Below the pieces are notes generated by a model. It was not told the DNA's origin. It ran no database searches and saw nothing but the letters and a program-made list of their open reading frames with translations. Below, piece after piece: positions 22,001-37,440 of a DNA stretch of 64,000 bases. Source of the stretch: Coturnix japonica (taxonomy: Eukaryota; Chordata; Aves; Galliformes; Phasianidae). Position 1 is the first letter of the stretch, and every line of letters begins with the position of its first letter. The stretch is from contig NC_029542.1 of assembly GCF_001577835.2 (NCBI RefSeq), positions 4,633,060 to 4,697,059 on the forward strand, in the 5' to 3' direction. Made by a program: the position numbers and the translations under genes.

Positions 22001-22464
22001 CTTTCCTACCGCTACTTCCGGCAGCGCAGTGACGTCACATCCGTCCGGAAAGCGGACCAATCAGAACGGAGCGCGGGACGGCGGCGGTCTGAGGAGGAGC
22101 GTCGAGTGATTGGGAGCCGCGATTAGGGTCGGGGTCAGGGTCAGGGTCAGGGTCAGAGTCAGGGTCAGGGTCAGGGTTAAGGTTAAGGTTATTAGGGTTA
22201 GGGTTAAGGTTAAGGTTAAGGTTAAGGTTGGGGTTATTAGGGTTGGGGTTAGGGTTAGGGTTAAGGTTGGGGTTGGGGTTAGGAGCCGTGGGAGGGTGGG
22301 GACGGCCCGGCAGGACGCTCTTGGTGTCTCTGGGCGGAGGTGGGGGTGTGTTTCCCCAGCCCATCGCTCAGCCCCCACCCGCTGCTCTGCGTCTTCTGGC
22401 CCCGGGCGTTGTGAGGACTTACCGCCGGTACCGCAGCCCTCGTTGCTCCAGACGTCCATTGTTA
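22001..22464. promoter_or_regulatory. COA3-CNTD1 divergent promoter region
   Basis: The two start codons face away from each other across 464 bases. The COA3 side holds a CCAAT box in reverse (ATTGG at 22109-22113) and a forward CCAAT near 22057, plus CpG-rich sequence. The middle is occupied by the telomere-like repeat at 22122-22285. This is inference from gene orientation, base composition and motifs. Confidence 0.7.
22122..22285 (+). repeat. Degenerate telomere-like repeat (GGGTTA/GGGTCA/GGTTAA)
   Basis: About 160 bases of six-base G-rich units. The left part is GGGTCA repeats; the right part mixes GGTTAA, GGGTTA and GGGGTT. Several exact TTAGGG units are present (for example at 22123 and in the TTAGGGTTAGGG at 22194 and around 22249). 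It reads as an interstitial telomeric-type array with G on the plus strand, placed between the COA3 and CNTD1 starts. Confidence 0.85.
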
Positions 22465-25332
22465 ATGGTGTCCCGGGTGCCGGCAGCGTCCCGGTTCTCC
22501 AGCCCCGACCCGCTGTTCGGGGATGTTGCCCCTGAGATCATCGAGGACACGTTGATCCACCTGGCCATGGAGAACGAGCAGCACCTCAGCGTGTTGCACG
22601 GCCCCGCGGGCTGCTGCAGGGAGCCGCAAACTGTGGGTGAGGAGCTGCCAGCCACCGCCTGTCCTGGGGCAGGGAGCTGCTCTATGGCTGCTCTATGGCT
22701 GCTCTATGGCTGCCCTATGGCTGCCCTATGGCTGCCCTATGGCTGCTCTATGGCTGCCCTATGGCTGCTCTATGGCTGCCCTATGGCTGCCCTATGGCTG
22801 CTCTATGGCTGCTGGGTGAAGTTAGTTGCAATTTGGTGTTTTTTGTTTTGTTTTGTCTTTTCTTGCAGAGTTTATATTCCTTCTGTCTGAAAAATGGCAT
22901 CTGGACCAACCAGCAAAGTATCAAGCAGTGGAGCTACTTGAAAGGTAATAGCATACCAAGTACTTCTCATCTCTAATGTGACTGATGCCATGCACACACT
23001 GCCAGTCATTCAAGTTATATATATACACATATATATATTTTCATCTGAAGCTTTCTCTTTTGAATGGTCAATTCAGATCCATAGCTATACACATATTCTG
23101 TATGCACAGAACTGTTTGTCTTCTTTTTTCCTTAGTAGAACTGTTTTTTGTAGGTTTATGATCAAGCAAATAGAACAAATCTGTACGTCCCCCCGGCAGA
23201 ATATCACAAGTGATGAACAAGGCAGAAGCCAGAACTCTCTGCAAGAACAGATCTATGACACATTTGTCCTACGACTCGTGTCATGCATTCAGCTTGCGAG
23301 CAAACTTTCCTTACACTACAATGTAAGCTATATGAGCCTTTTCCTTTTATATTTTCAGTACTGTAGAAAGTATATAACCTCCCTAAGCAATACATTGTCT
23401 GAGGCCTTAAGTCTCCTGTATTTAGGGCAGATTAATTGTAACTCATACTGTAAAAATGTGTCAGGAAAGGTCAGTACAGGTCAGGAAGAAAGTACAGGCA
23501 GCTGGGAATCCCATCCTGTGGCTGTCTGAATGCAGAGAGCTATAGAGTGCTTGTCTGGGGACTGTATGTGGGTATAGACAACCTAAGGGAAAGTTTCTCA
23601 TGCCAGCTTAAAAGGCATGTTAGACAGCTGTGGGAGCATGCAGTATCAACACCACAACTGTTTGTGCTTAAAGTTAATGGGAGGAGTGAAGCAATAAGAA
23701 CACTGTATTGTGTTCTTAACAAGTGCCCTATTCCGTTTCCTTTTTTCCCCTCTTAGGCAGTTAACAGTGACACAGCTGTAAGATTTCTGCAATCCTTAAA
23801 ATACTCATACACTAAACAAGAGTTGCTTGAGTCAGAGCTTGCTGTTCTAGAAACTCTGCAGTTCCAGATCAATGTGTCAACTCCGCTGGCTTACATTGAA
23901 TTACTCCTAGAGGTTTTAGGTAAGAGCATTATTAGGAGAAAATGATAAGGAATTTTAAGAGTAAGAAAGCTACTGCAGTACAGCTATCTGAAACAAAATG
24001 TGCCATGTTATGTACCTTTTCATGCTATGAAGGCATGGGAAACTTCTCAGAGTTGACCTTTCAGATGAGAACTTGTCCACAGTGGAATCTGTGGGGTGTT
24101 GTCTGACAGCCAGTCCTGCCCCATTCGATAAAAGGTTGTTTTGAATTTCAGGAGTGTAATGACACTGACTGAGAGGGCCCTGTAGCATTCAGAAACAAGG
24201 GGCAGTTGCCACAAAATATCTGCATTCTTCACTTGCAGTAACTAATGCTTCTTTCTAATCGGATTTATTGATCCCAAATGTTTGTGTAATTGTGTGTGAT
24301 CTCTACATCAGGACATAATGGCTGCTTACTTCCTGCAAAACCGCTGCATCAGATGTGTGTACAACTACTAGACTTCTTCTATCTTAAGAGAGATACCATC
24401 TATGACACGTTACTGAATATTGCCATTGAGAATCTGACACCAAGTGAACTGCAGATGTAAGTGGCTTAATTAAAACCTTGCAAAAGTGTATTACTATAAT
24501 TCTCATTATACTGTTTTTTTGGATGTCTGTTTTTAAATATCTTAACTTGGGGGGCTTTCAACGTTGTCAATGAAGCATAAATACCAGTTCAAAACAATGT
24601 TTCACCACATTTGCTTTAGAGGCAAGCTAGGGAAGTGCTTAACTTCCCTAGCTTTATTAATGTTAATGAACATTAAAAGTATCAAGCTTTATTTGGACTG
24701 AGTGACTATGCAAACTAAAGTGTCTGTAGGCTGTACAAAGATTATGGCTGTTCTCAAACTAGCATTGTTTTACAACATTAGATGCTTTTACTTGTGCAGA
24801 GCAAAGTTCTTGATGGTAAAGGAAGATTTAATGCTCCTGGCAGTTGGAATCATCAGCACGAGTGCTTTCATCCTAAACCCTGAGCACTGGAAGAAGGTAT
24901 GGTCATTTCCAAACAAATTAGCTCTTTGTGTGGGGAAAAAAGTGAAGGTTATTTATACATTTAAGCACAGCTCAGAGGCCAGGAGTGAGATGAAAGTGAC
25001 ATCCTTTGGTTTATTAGCTGGAAGTGTGCATGAAAAAACCCATCCTTTGCTCTGACATACAGAGCAATTCTAAAGTCAAAACCACAGGGCTTGGAGTTTA
25101 TGGAGCATTATTTTTCTTTGATTTGGGGTTCGGCTGAGAAGTAGCTCTGTAAATTAATGTATTTTAGGCACTGTAAATAAGTATTTTTTTAATTTATTTT
25201 CCCCCCCCTAAGGTTGTGGAGCATTTAAACTGTATAACTGGCATTACTTCACAAAGTATCTCAGAATTCTCATATGCAGTACTGAAACACATCATTGGCA
25301 GCACCACTCCAAAGCAGCACCACAGGAGGTAG
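22465..25332 (+). CDS. CNTD1: Cyclin N-terminal domain-containing protein 1 (7 exons, 313 aa)
   Basis: Cyclin-like protein needed in mammals for turning meiotic recombination intermediates into crossovers. Coding exons are 22465-22636, 22869-22944, 23154-23322, 23757-23919, 24312-24456, 24800-24896 and 25213-25332, total 942 nt, in frame. Conserved blocks are EIIEDTLIHLA.ENEQ in exon 1, EFIFLLSEKW in exon 2, the cyclin-box core TFVLRLVSCIQLASKLSLHY, ELLESELAVLETLQFQIN, TPLAYIELLLEVLGHNG and VKEDLMLLAVGIISTSAFI. The start is the first ATG in frame with the conserved segment. Human CNTD1 is 330 aa. The C-terminus here stops about 15-20 residues earlier, after TTPKQHHRR, because exon 7 reads into TAG. 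It is head-to-head with COA3 and convergent with BECN1. Confidence 0.93.
22680..22811. repeat. 11-bp minisatellite, 12 copies, CNTD1 intron 1
   Basis: Twelve tandem copies of CTCTATGGCTG, alternating with CCCTATGGCTG, fill exactly 132 bases, over half of the 232-base first intron of CNTD1. The array ends about 57 bases before the acceptor of exon 2. Confidence 0.95.
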
Positions 25333-26222
25333 GAGAAAAATTCTAGAGAACAGAATTATGCCTTTTGAATAGAGCTATCCTCTGGATCTATTAGTTTGTT
25401 AGTAGCAAACAGTTACTCTTTTGATAGTATTTCACCTCCCATGATACTACACAGGGCACCCAAATTGATTTTCTTTTGGTTCTGAATATCCCATGTGTTC
25501 TGTAATATTTCATATGTTAGTTTAAATTAGAGAAGCTCATTCTTCCAGGCTATGCACCAGCGGCGTGAAGAGAGGTACACAGGAACAAAGCAGTGCTTAG
25601 CAATACCTTTATCAGTTCCAAAAGCTTTATTGTAAGAGCTACATTTAACATACTGAATATGTTTTGTTTGAAAACTGTAAGGAGTCTTGATTTGAAAAAG
25701 CATGAATGTGAATGTTATTCAGCTCGGTAATCTGTATTGCTACAAGTTCACAACCCCAGTTATTACAAACCGGGCTGTATTTCTCTTTGCTGCTTGTTTA
25801 AAAACTAATTGTTTCAGACAGCTTGCTGCAGCCAGGCTGCTTGTCACTGTGCTCCCTCTTTGTCAGTGGTCAGAGGCTTGTTTGCACTTGCCTTTAGCAA
25901 GGCAGCTGGCTGAGCAGTGTTGCAGAAAGAAAAACTCTCACCTATTCTGAAAGCTGCATGCAGTTGTCATGGCAGCAGGTGCAGTAAGCTGTGTAAGTGC
26001 TAAGGGATGCTTGTGTTGTGACCAGCGTGTGCTACATGAGAGCACTCAGGGTAGAACGGTGTGTTTTATTACTGGTGTTACTCAGGGCACCTCTGTGCAA
26101 TAACAGGCTGCAGCAGGTATTACAAACAGGTGATATCATTGTAGCTAACAGTATTTTACACAGTTTCAAACCCTTATAAAGTTCAATGGCTAAAAGAAAT
26201 GTCAGTATGACTTAGAAAATAT

Positions 26223-26228
26223 TTTATT
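26223..26228 (-). terminator. BECN1 poly(A) signal (AATAAA on minus strand)
   Basis: TTTATT on the plus strand, about 420 bases past the BECN1 stop codon, is a canonical AATAAA on the gene strand. Confidence 0.6.
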
Positions 26229-26528
26229 TTAAGCTGCAGTTCTTTTTCAGTGACCAAACAGACCTTCCATGCGTTTTTCCACATTGTCCCCCATTAGAAA
26301 CATTTCACTTTTCTGACCCCTGTGTTTTGTTAAGCTGTAACAGTAGTATCAAACTTGCTGGCATTGTGAAGTTTGACAGTAACTCGTACACATATCCATG
26401 AACACCCAAAATACCAGTTTAATGTCTATTCAGTAGCCGATTTCTTTAGATTCAGTTCAGCTCAATTATATAACTTTACATATTGCTTTTCTACATACTA
26501 CTTGTAATAATTTTTTGTTAATTTTTTA

Positions 26529-26534
26529 AATAAA
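26529..26534 (+). terminator. Candidate CNTD1 poly(A) signal (AATAAA)
   Basis: Canonical hexamer about 1.2 kb after the CNTD1 stop. A second AATAAA lies at 26611-26616. Both sit antisense to the BECN1 3' UTR. Confidence 0.4.
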
Positions 26535-26647
26535 GTGTCTTGTGGATTTTTGGTATTGTAAACATTTTGTACTGGTTAGTATTCAGAGACTTCTTAATTT
26601 GAGTTTCTCCAATAAAATGCAGATGCCAGGACAAATTCTTGACATGG

Positions 26648-30862
<4,215 letters not shown>

Positions 30863-31172
30863 GCCGCCCCGCTCCGCTCAGCCCCAGCCCCGCTCCGCCG
30901 CCATCGCAGTGGCCGGACGTGACGCACGGCCCGGCAGGGTCCTGGCAGGGGTGTATCAGCCCCAGTGGCGGCCATTTTCTTTCCCACGTTCCCGTCTATT
31001 TCCTTCCTGTCAGCTGCCAGGACCCGGCGGCGCGGTCAGGCGGGGAGCGGGAGAGCTGTGATTGGTGGGCGCGCTCCGTGACCTCACTTCCGGCGGCGGC
31101 GGAGCCGGTGTCGGTGCAGCGGTGGGCGGCAGGCGCGGCCCGTGGCACGGCGAGACCCGCGTTGGCACCGGG
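30863..31172. promoter_or_regulatory. BECN1-PSME3 divergent CpG-island promoter
   Basis: A 310-base CpG-rich interval separates the two start codons on opposite strands. It contains a CCAAT box in reverse (ATTGG at 31062-31066) and a TGACCTCACTTCCGGC stretch near 31079 with an ETS-type CTTCCGG core, but no TATA box. The layout indicates a shared bidirectional promoter, as in mammals. Confidence 0.75.
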
Positions 31173-34100
31173 ATGGCCTCGCTGCTCAAGGTGGACCCGG
31201 AGGTGAAGCTCAAGGTGCGCTGCTGCTCTCGGCCCCTTCACGGCTCCTCGGTGCTGCCGGCCCAACCCGCGGTGTCTGCCGGGGCCTCGGGCCGGGCCCG
31301 GTTCCTCTCTGTGGCCGCCCGGCCGTTTCTCCGCTCCTCCCTATCGCGGCCCGTCCCGCCCCGCGGATCCTCCGTCCGGTGGGAGCCGCTCGCCGGGCCC
31401 GGCGGGGCCGCGCGGCGCCGCTTCCGCCCGGTGTGTTCGTTGTGTTCATTGTGTTCATTGCGTTCATTATGTTCATTGCGTTCATTGTGCTCATTGTGTT
31501 CATTGCGTTCGTTCCTCCCCGAAGCTCCGCGCCCCGTGGCCCCGCGTTGCGCTGTTTGTTCCGGGCTCCTCGCGCTGCGCCGCCCTTTGCAGCTCGGCCC
31601 GCGTGTCCGGCCGCTCCTCGTCCATCCCGGGGCCTCCCCGTTCTCTGCAGCCCCCACCGGAGCCAGGAGCTCCCCGGGCTTTGTGCCGGGCTCCGTCATT
31701 GCGGGACGCGGCGCTCGGCGGGTTTTGAGCTGGGGAATTTCTTCGGGCTGTCTCTGAACTGTCGCTTTGTTCCTGCTGCAGGTTGACTCCTTCAGAGAGC
31801 GGATCACGAGCGAGGTGAGTATCTGAGAGGAGGGAGGGAGCTCGGCGCAGCCTTGTGACAGTTGGCTGCAGTTTTAGCACCTTCTGTAACATCAGCAGTG
31901 TTGGCAGCTCTCTTTAGTCGTTGCGATGAGGTTATACAGCCTCGTGGCTGCATTTTTCCCTCTGGCTTTGTGTGGAGTTTGTTGGGAGGCAGAACTGACG
32001 TGCCCTGCTGTTTCCTGGCTTTGGACGGTCAGTTTTCCAGGTGTTGTTGTTTGCTCATGATTTATTCATGGCATCGTTTCACTTCATGTCTCTTTTTCCC
32101 TCTTATCAGGCTGAAGATCTGGTGGCGAACTTTTTCCCAAAGAAGCTGTTAGAACTTGATGGGTTCCTGAAAGTAAGACATGTGTTATCCTGTTTTCTGT
32201 TTTATTTTCAGATTGTGTGCTGGAAAATGATGTGACTGGTTCAGATCCTTCCTATGCATTTATTTTGTGTATGTCCCCATAACGCAGAGAAGGGAAGCAG
32301 TGGCTTTGTTGCTTGTATGTACTGAAATGCTGCTGGCTCTAGAGGGAGTGATTCCTTTTTCTGTTTTCTTCATGTGATCGACACATTTGCTATTCTTACA
32401 TATTCAGTAGCTTTGGGCTGTCCTTGATGCTATGGGACTCCAGCGTGCCCAGCACTGCAGACAGACAATAGCTTTGATCATAATCTAGAGCTGGTACTCT
32501 GTGCTCAGGCAGAGGGCGGTCTTGCTACAGTCCTGTTATTGCTGAATATTTTTTTGTATTCATTTTTTTTTTGTGGTTGAATGAGGAGGAGATGTAAAAC
32601 TTTTGTCGTCTTGTTGTGCTTGCTGTGACAGAAGTTGTTATTTCATAATTAAATCACATGTATGCATTATTTTCCAGGAGCCCATCCTGAATATTCATGA
32701 TCTCACTCAGATCCATTCAGACATGAACCTCCCAGTGCCTGACCCAATTCTTCTCACAAACAGCCATGATGGACTGGATGGGGTAAGTTTACTCTCTTGG
32801 TCGAGCTCTCTGCTTCTGGTAATTAAAACTGCATGGCCTGTTCTGTGTTGGATTAGGATATTCTTAGTTAACAACAGCCTCCCAAAGGCTTTCAGGAATT
32901 GGTCTCCCGATCTTGGGAAGTCTGCTGGAGGGTAATGCTGTCCTTCACAGTGGTCCTTTGTTTTTAAAGACGGATGGTTAGAAACCAGGAGAGTAGCAGA
33001 GGCTCTGATGTTATCCTTACTTCCTCTGCAACAGTTTTATAGCTTGCGACTAGTTTGTGAGTAAAACATTTTGTATATTTTAGCCAAATATGAAAAAGAG
33101 GAAGCTGGAAGACCGTGAAGAGACCTTTCAGGGTAAGAGTCCCCGAGTCTCTTTGTTGCTGCCTGCCCCTTGAACCGTGCCTTAAGAGAATGAGTTGACT
33201 TCAGTCCCGCTTGCCCTGTCCTGACAGCATCTGCTGCTTACGCAGACCTGTCCCTGCAGCCTCAGAGCCTGACCTACAGATATTCTCTTGTGGAGGAGTC
33301 AGGTTCCAGCTCTTGGAAGTAGCAGGATTTGGATTTCTCTGATCGACATAAGTAGTAGTTGCTTAGGCTTAGCCTGCTGACAGGAGCAGCTGGCCTCCCT
33401 GTGGATCAGTTCTAAAAGCTTTTTACATCTGGAGGAAGACCTCAAGCTTTGGATTAAGCTGAGGCAGAATCATTTCTTACACGTGTGTCAGGAAAATCCT
33501 TGTACCTAGGCTCAGCAGGCTGGAGCTCTCCAGTTCTCATCTAAGCTCTGTATTTTCTGTCTTCTTTCCTCTGTGGCAATCATGGCTATCCCATGCCCAA
33601 TTTCCCCCTTCCTCACAGGTTAGCTGTATCCTGGCTCAGTGTCCACTGCTAGCCTTTGTAGGAGACATAATGCTCAGGTGGACATTTGGTCTGATCTTCT
33701 GGTGTACCTGTTCCCACGTGGGGCTGATGTATTTGTCTTCTTTGCCACTGTAGGTACCAAAGTATTTGTGATGCCCAATGGGATGCTGAAGAGCAACCAG
33801 CAGCTGGTGGACATCATTGAGAAAGTGAAACCAGAGATCAGGCTGCTTATCGAGAAGTGTAATACGGTGGGTGTGGGCCACAGCCCTGAGTTCTGGAGCA
33901 GATGGGGGCACTAGAATACTTTTGCTCCTTTGCTTGTGTGAAGGTTCTCTGAGAAAAGGAGCAGGTTCCTCTGTATTTTATAAATGACAGTGGTATGAAT
34001 CCTGTAAAAATCTTGACAGTGATCTATATAGTGATCTTTCTATTGCAGGTCAAAATGTGGGTGCAACTTCTAATTCCCAGGATAGAAGATGGAAACAACT

Positions 34101-35771
34101 TTGGTGTTTCTATTCAGGTAAGATATTGTTGGCTATGTTGTGGTCTTGTATTATAGTGTGTTATCTTGCATTTTGATATCTGATGTAGTAAATTAGTTTG
34201 TTTCTCATCAGACTGTTGCTGTTTTCTTTTAAGGCCCATCTCTCTACCCTTCTCCCCTTTTTTCCCTTTTCCCTTTCCCAGGGTGTGGGTCTGTGTGTAC
34301 TGCTGCCCTGCTAGTTACGGAACCGGGCTGAACCAGCCTGTAAACCACTGACAGGCTGTATGCCCTACTGTGGCAGGGAACTATGCCCCCAAGAGCATGT
34401 ACCTTTAGGTTTCTTCCAAATCATTTGATGGTATCCAATGTCTGCAGTGGTGGAGTTGGTTTAGGTTTTAAGATCCAAATCTAAGCTTGACATGGAACTG
34501 CTACGACCTGGTACTTCTAGAGCGGCGATGGGCAGTTTCAGTATCATGAAAAGGCTTCCTTTGCAGGAGGAAACAGTTGCTGAACTTCGAACTGTGGAGA
34601 GTGAGGCAGCATCCTATCTGGACCAGATTTCTAGGTATGAAGGAACAGAGCCCTTTCTGGGAGTGCTGCTGGGAAAAGGAACCTTTTGGGGAAGGTCCTC
34701 CAGCTTTGCTGGGGCAGATTGTGCCTGGAAGAATCTTGGTACTGTTTGTCTGATTTGTAGTCTCCATTTTCCTAACAGATATTATATCACAAGAGCCAAG
34801 TTGGTTTCCAAAATAGCTAAATACCCTCATGTGGTAAGTAAATGGGGAAGTGGTGCTTTACAGTTTACATGCTGTTGCTTTCTGGGACTCTTCAGGCTAC
34901 TTCATCACTGTCTTAATTTTGAGCTAGGGGCCCTGTGGGAAAAGGGGGGGCTATATAAGAATATGCAGAATATCTTCATTAGAGAAGAGGAAACTGAAAG
35001 GGGGGATTCCTTTGTAAAAGGTAGGACCTTCAGTTGATACCATGTATCAAGCACACCTGAGCTCAGGCCTCTTAGCCATGCATCTGTTTTCTGCAGGAGG
35101 ACTACCGGCGCACAGTGACAGAGATTGATGAGAAGGAGTATATTAGTCTGCGCCTGATCATTTCAGAGCTGAGGAATCAATATGTAAGTGAAAAAACAGA
35201 GCTCTCACTGGCTCCCCACATAATAGAAAGAGTCCTTTTGATCCTTCTACTGCTCTCCTCTTTCCCTATGATTACAGCTAGTCCTGGAGAGAAGCCTATC
35301 TTTTCCCCAGTCTGCTTTGGCTCTAACAAGAGCTAAGTGTTTATTGGCTCCCCACCATCTCCCAGAGATGTGGATGTTTCCAACTTGAGTATTCATGGGA
35401 GCTGAGTGCAAAATATTCAGTACACTGCTCTAGGAGCGCTGCTGCAATCCTAAATTCTTCAGGCAGTACAGACCATTCTTTTGATGTCTTCTCTTTTTTG
35501 TATTGCACACATTAGCTTCTCTAAAGTGTTGCGGAAGAAAGCACTTATTTTAAGCAGAAATGTGATTGCAGGCAGGGGTTGAAAGTAGTACCAGGATGAG
35601 CTGTGAAACTGTTCAAGTCAGTGGTTGTGAAACCTGAATGCTAAGTGACATCCCCCCTTCATTTCTGAGTTGTGTTCTCCCTTTTTGCAGGTCACTTTGC
35701 ATGACATGATCCTTAAAAACATTGAGAAGATCAAGAGGCCTCGGAGCAGCAATGCTGAGACCCTTTATTAA
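31173..35771 (+). CDS. PSME3: Proteasome activator subunit 3, PA28-gamma (11 exons, 254 aa)
   Basis: Subunit of the nuclear homoheptameric REG-gamma/PA28-gamma cap that opens the 20S proteasome for ATP-independent degradation of proteins such as p21. Coding exons: 31173-31214, 31782-31814, 32110-32172, 32678-32782, 33084-33132, 33754-33866, 34049-34117, 34567-34634, 34779-34833, 35097-35183 and 35691-35771, total 765 nt. The deduced 254 aa equals the human length. Visible features are the N-terminal helix (MASLLKVDPEVKLKVDSFRE), the basic nuclear signal in NMKKRKLED, the activation-loop region RIEDGNNFGVSIQEE, and the C-terminal helix ending SSNAETLY. The second start visible just upstream in another frame is a shadow. 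The gene shares its promoter region with BECN1. Confidence 0.97.
31432..31513. repeat. 9-bp tandem repeat in PSME3 intron 1
   Basis: About nine copies of GTGTTCATT with GCGTTCATT and ATGTTCATT variants. Because the unit is nine bases, three reading frames stay open through it (Phe-Ile-Val type repeats); these are not coding. Confidence 0.9.
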
Positions 35772-37440
35772 GTGTCAACGTTTGAACTTGAGAACTGTTC
35801 AGTCAACTAAAGACCGTCATTGCCTTGGTTTGTTACATGACTATCGAGATGGGAAACTGGCTGGAAATAGTTTTGCATTCTTAGTTAAAATCTAAAGAAA
35901 TTATCACCTAGTTTTGTGATTGGTTTTATTCAGGTCTCAGGAGCTCTCCCTCCCTCTAGTATATCTGGTAAAGAAAAAGGCCTTGCTGCTTTGGGATGCC
36001 CTAGAGGCTACTGCAGAGTGAGAGCAGAGCGCCAGCCAGGCAGGAACATTCCTTCATGCCTTTCTTCCTACCTGAGTAGGAGCTACAGTAGAGATCAGGC
36101 CCTTGTCTTGTCCCATCTCTTGGCTGGAGACTTCTCTGTGGTCTCTGTGAATGGGGCAGACCATCTTCAGCTCAAGACTAAGCCTGGATGGTGGTGCAGT
36201 GGCTGAAAGCCAGCTCTCTTCACTGCTGGCTGCAGCTGAGCCCCTCTGCCTATGCTCTGCACTGACTTATTTGCAAAGACAGAGGATCCTGCCCCTTCTG
36301 GGTTGGTGGCCACAGCCACGTTGCAGTGCCACTGAGAGGCCTGTAATCGTTTTGTGGCTTTTTTGACTCAGTAGAGCGTGGCCCATCTGTCTCTGCCTTG
36401 GTTCTGAGCGGGTCAATGCAGAGCTGAAGGTTGTGCTTGTCACTAGGGCTGATTGCTGTACTGGCTGGTTGTGAGCGCATATGGCTTCTGCTCCAGTCTG
36501 CAAATTGACTAGAGCCACTTTCTTGGTTAAAACCAACTTCATGGGAGTCTTCATGCCTCCTTGGTATGAGCTGCTTTTGCCCAGGCTGAGAAAGGAGGAG
36601 CCAGAGGTGTGATGCTAAACTCCTGATAGCTTCCATGTGTGGTCAGACTGCAACCTGCTTTCTCCTGGCAGTGCTTCCTGCTGTCCAGGCGCAGCAGGCC
36701 AGCTGTGACAATAGTGCTTGGGGTGAGGATGGCCAATTCCTACCTGGTACCGTTGCAAACCTTGTATTCTTTCCCCTGCAAAAGAGCACCCTTGTGTGCC
36801 TATTGACTCCTCTAAGCTGCTGGAACATTTCATGGTCCATTACAAACCCCTTTGGAAATGATTGGTTGTGTTGCGTCAGTTTTTGTGTGTGGGAAGTGAT
36901 CCCATAATGCTGCAGGCTCCAAATTTTTTATTTATAATATTTCTACTTAAGTCCCATATTCAGGGAATGTTAAATCATTTATTTCTGGAACCTCACTGTT
37001 TCCCAGGTCTTGTTGTTACACCCATATATTCTTATTGTGCAGTAGCCTTAATAGTTGTGTTAACTTCATTGTAACAACAGTGACAAATGGAATGAAATTT
37101 CTCTCCTTTTTTTTTTTTTTTAAAACTATTTTTTTTCTGCTTCCACCTCTAAGAGCCATGTTGTCTCTTGCTGGTTTCCTAGGGATTTCCCCAGAGTGTG
37201 GAGGGCCACCAGCCCTTGCTGTAGACTCTTCTGTTGTTGTTTGTAGTAAGTCAACTCTTAGTCTTCCCGCTAATAAATATTCTGTAACAAACCAACTGCG
37301 TTGTAGCTGCTGTCCTGGAGCAGCACTCCCCCTTGTGTTTCTTTGTATTGATTTATTTTAATTTGTTGAGCTCTCCTTGCCAGATGAAAGTATGTAAACT
37401 TTTACCATGTCAAGAAATTAAAATAAGGTACTTTGAATTC
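35772..37440 (+). other. PSME3: PSME3 3' UTR with two poly(A) signals
   Basis: About 1.6 kb without coding potential follows the stop. AATAAA occurs at 37272-37277 and ATTAAA at 37417-37422, either of which would give a long 3' UTR as in mammalian PSME3. A poly(T) tract lies at about 37108-37124. Confidence 0.6.

Larger units (their letters stand above)
25333..26647. other. CNTD1-BECN1 convergent 3' UTR interval
   Basis: AT-rich region between two stop codons on opposite strands. Plus-strand AATAAA occurs at 26529 and 26611, and a minus-strand AATAAA at 26223-26228. If CNTD1 uses either plus-strand site and BECN1 the minus-strand one, the 3' UTRs overlap by about 300-400 bases. Confidence 0.6.

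Noticed and set aside
22035-22535. Open frames rich in VRVRVKV and NPNPNL repeats
   Set aside because: Artefact of the six-base telomere-like array; no start context, no homology.
31062-31807. Open frames of 190-230 aa with FIVFIAF repeats at the PSME3 start
   Set aside because: They run through the PSME3 CpG island and the 9-bp intron repeat; the true PSME3 exon 1 is only 14 codons followed by a clear GT donor.
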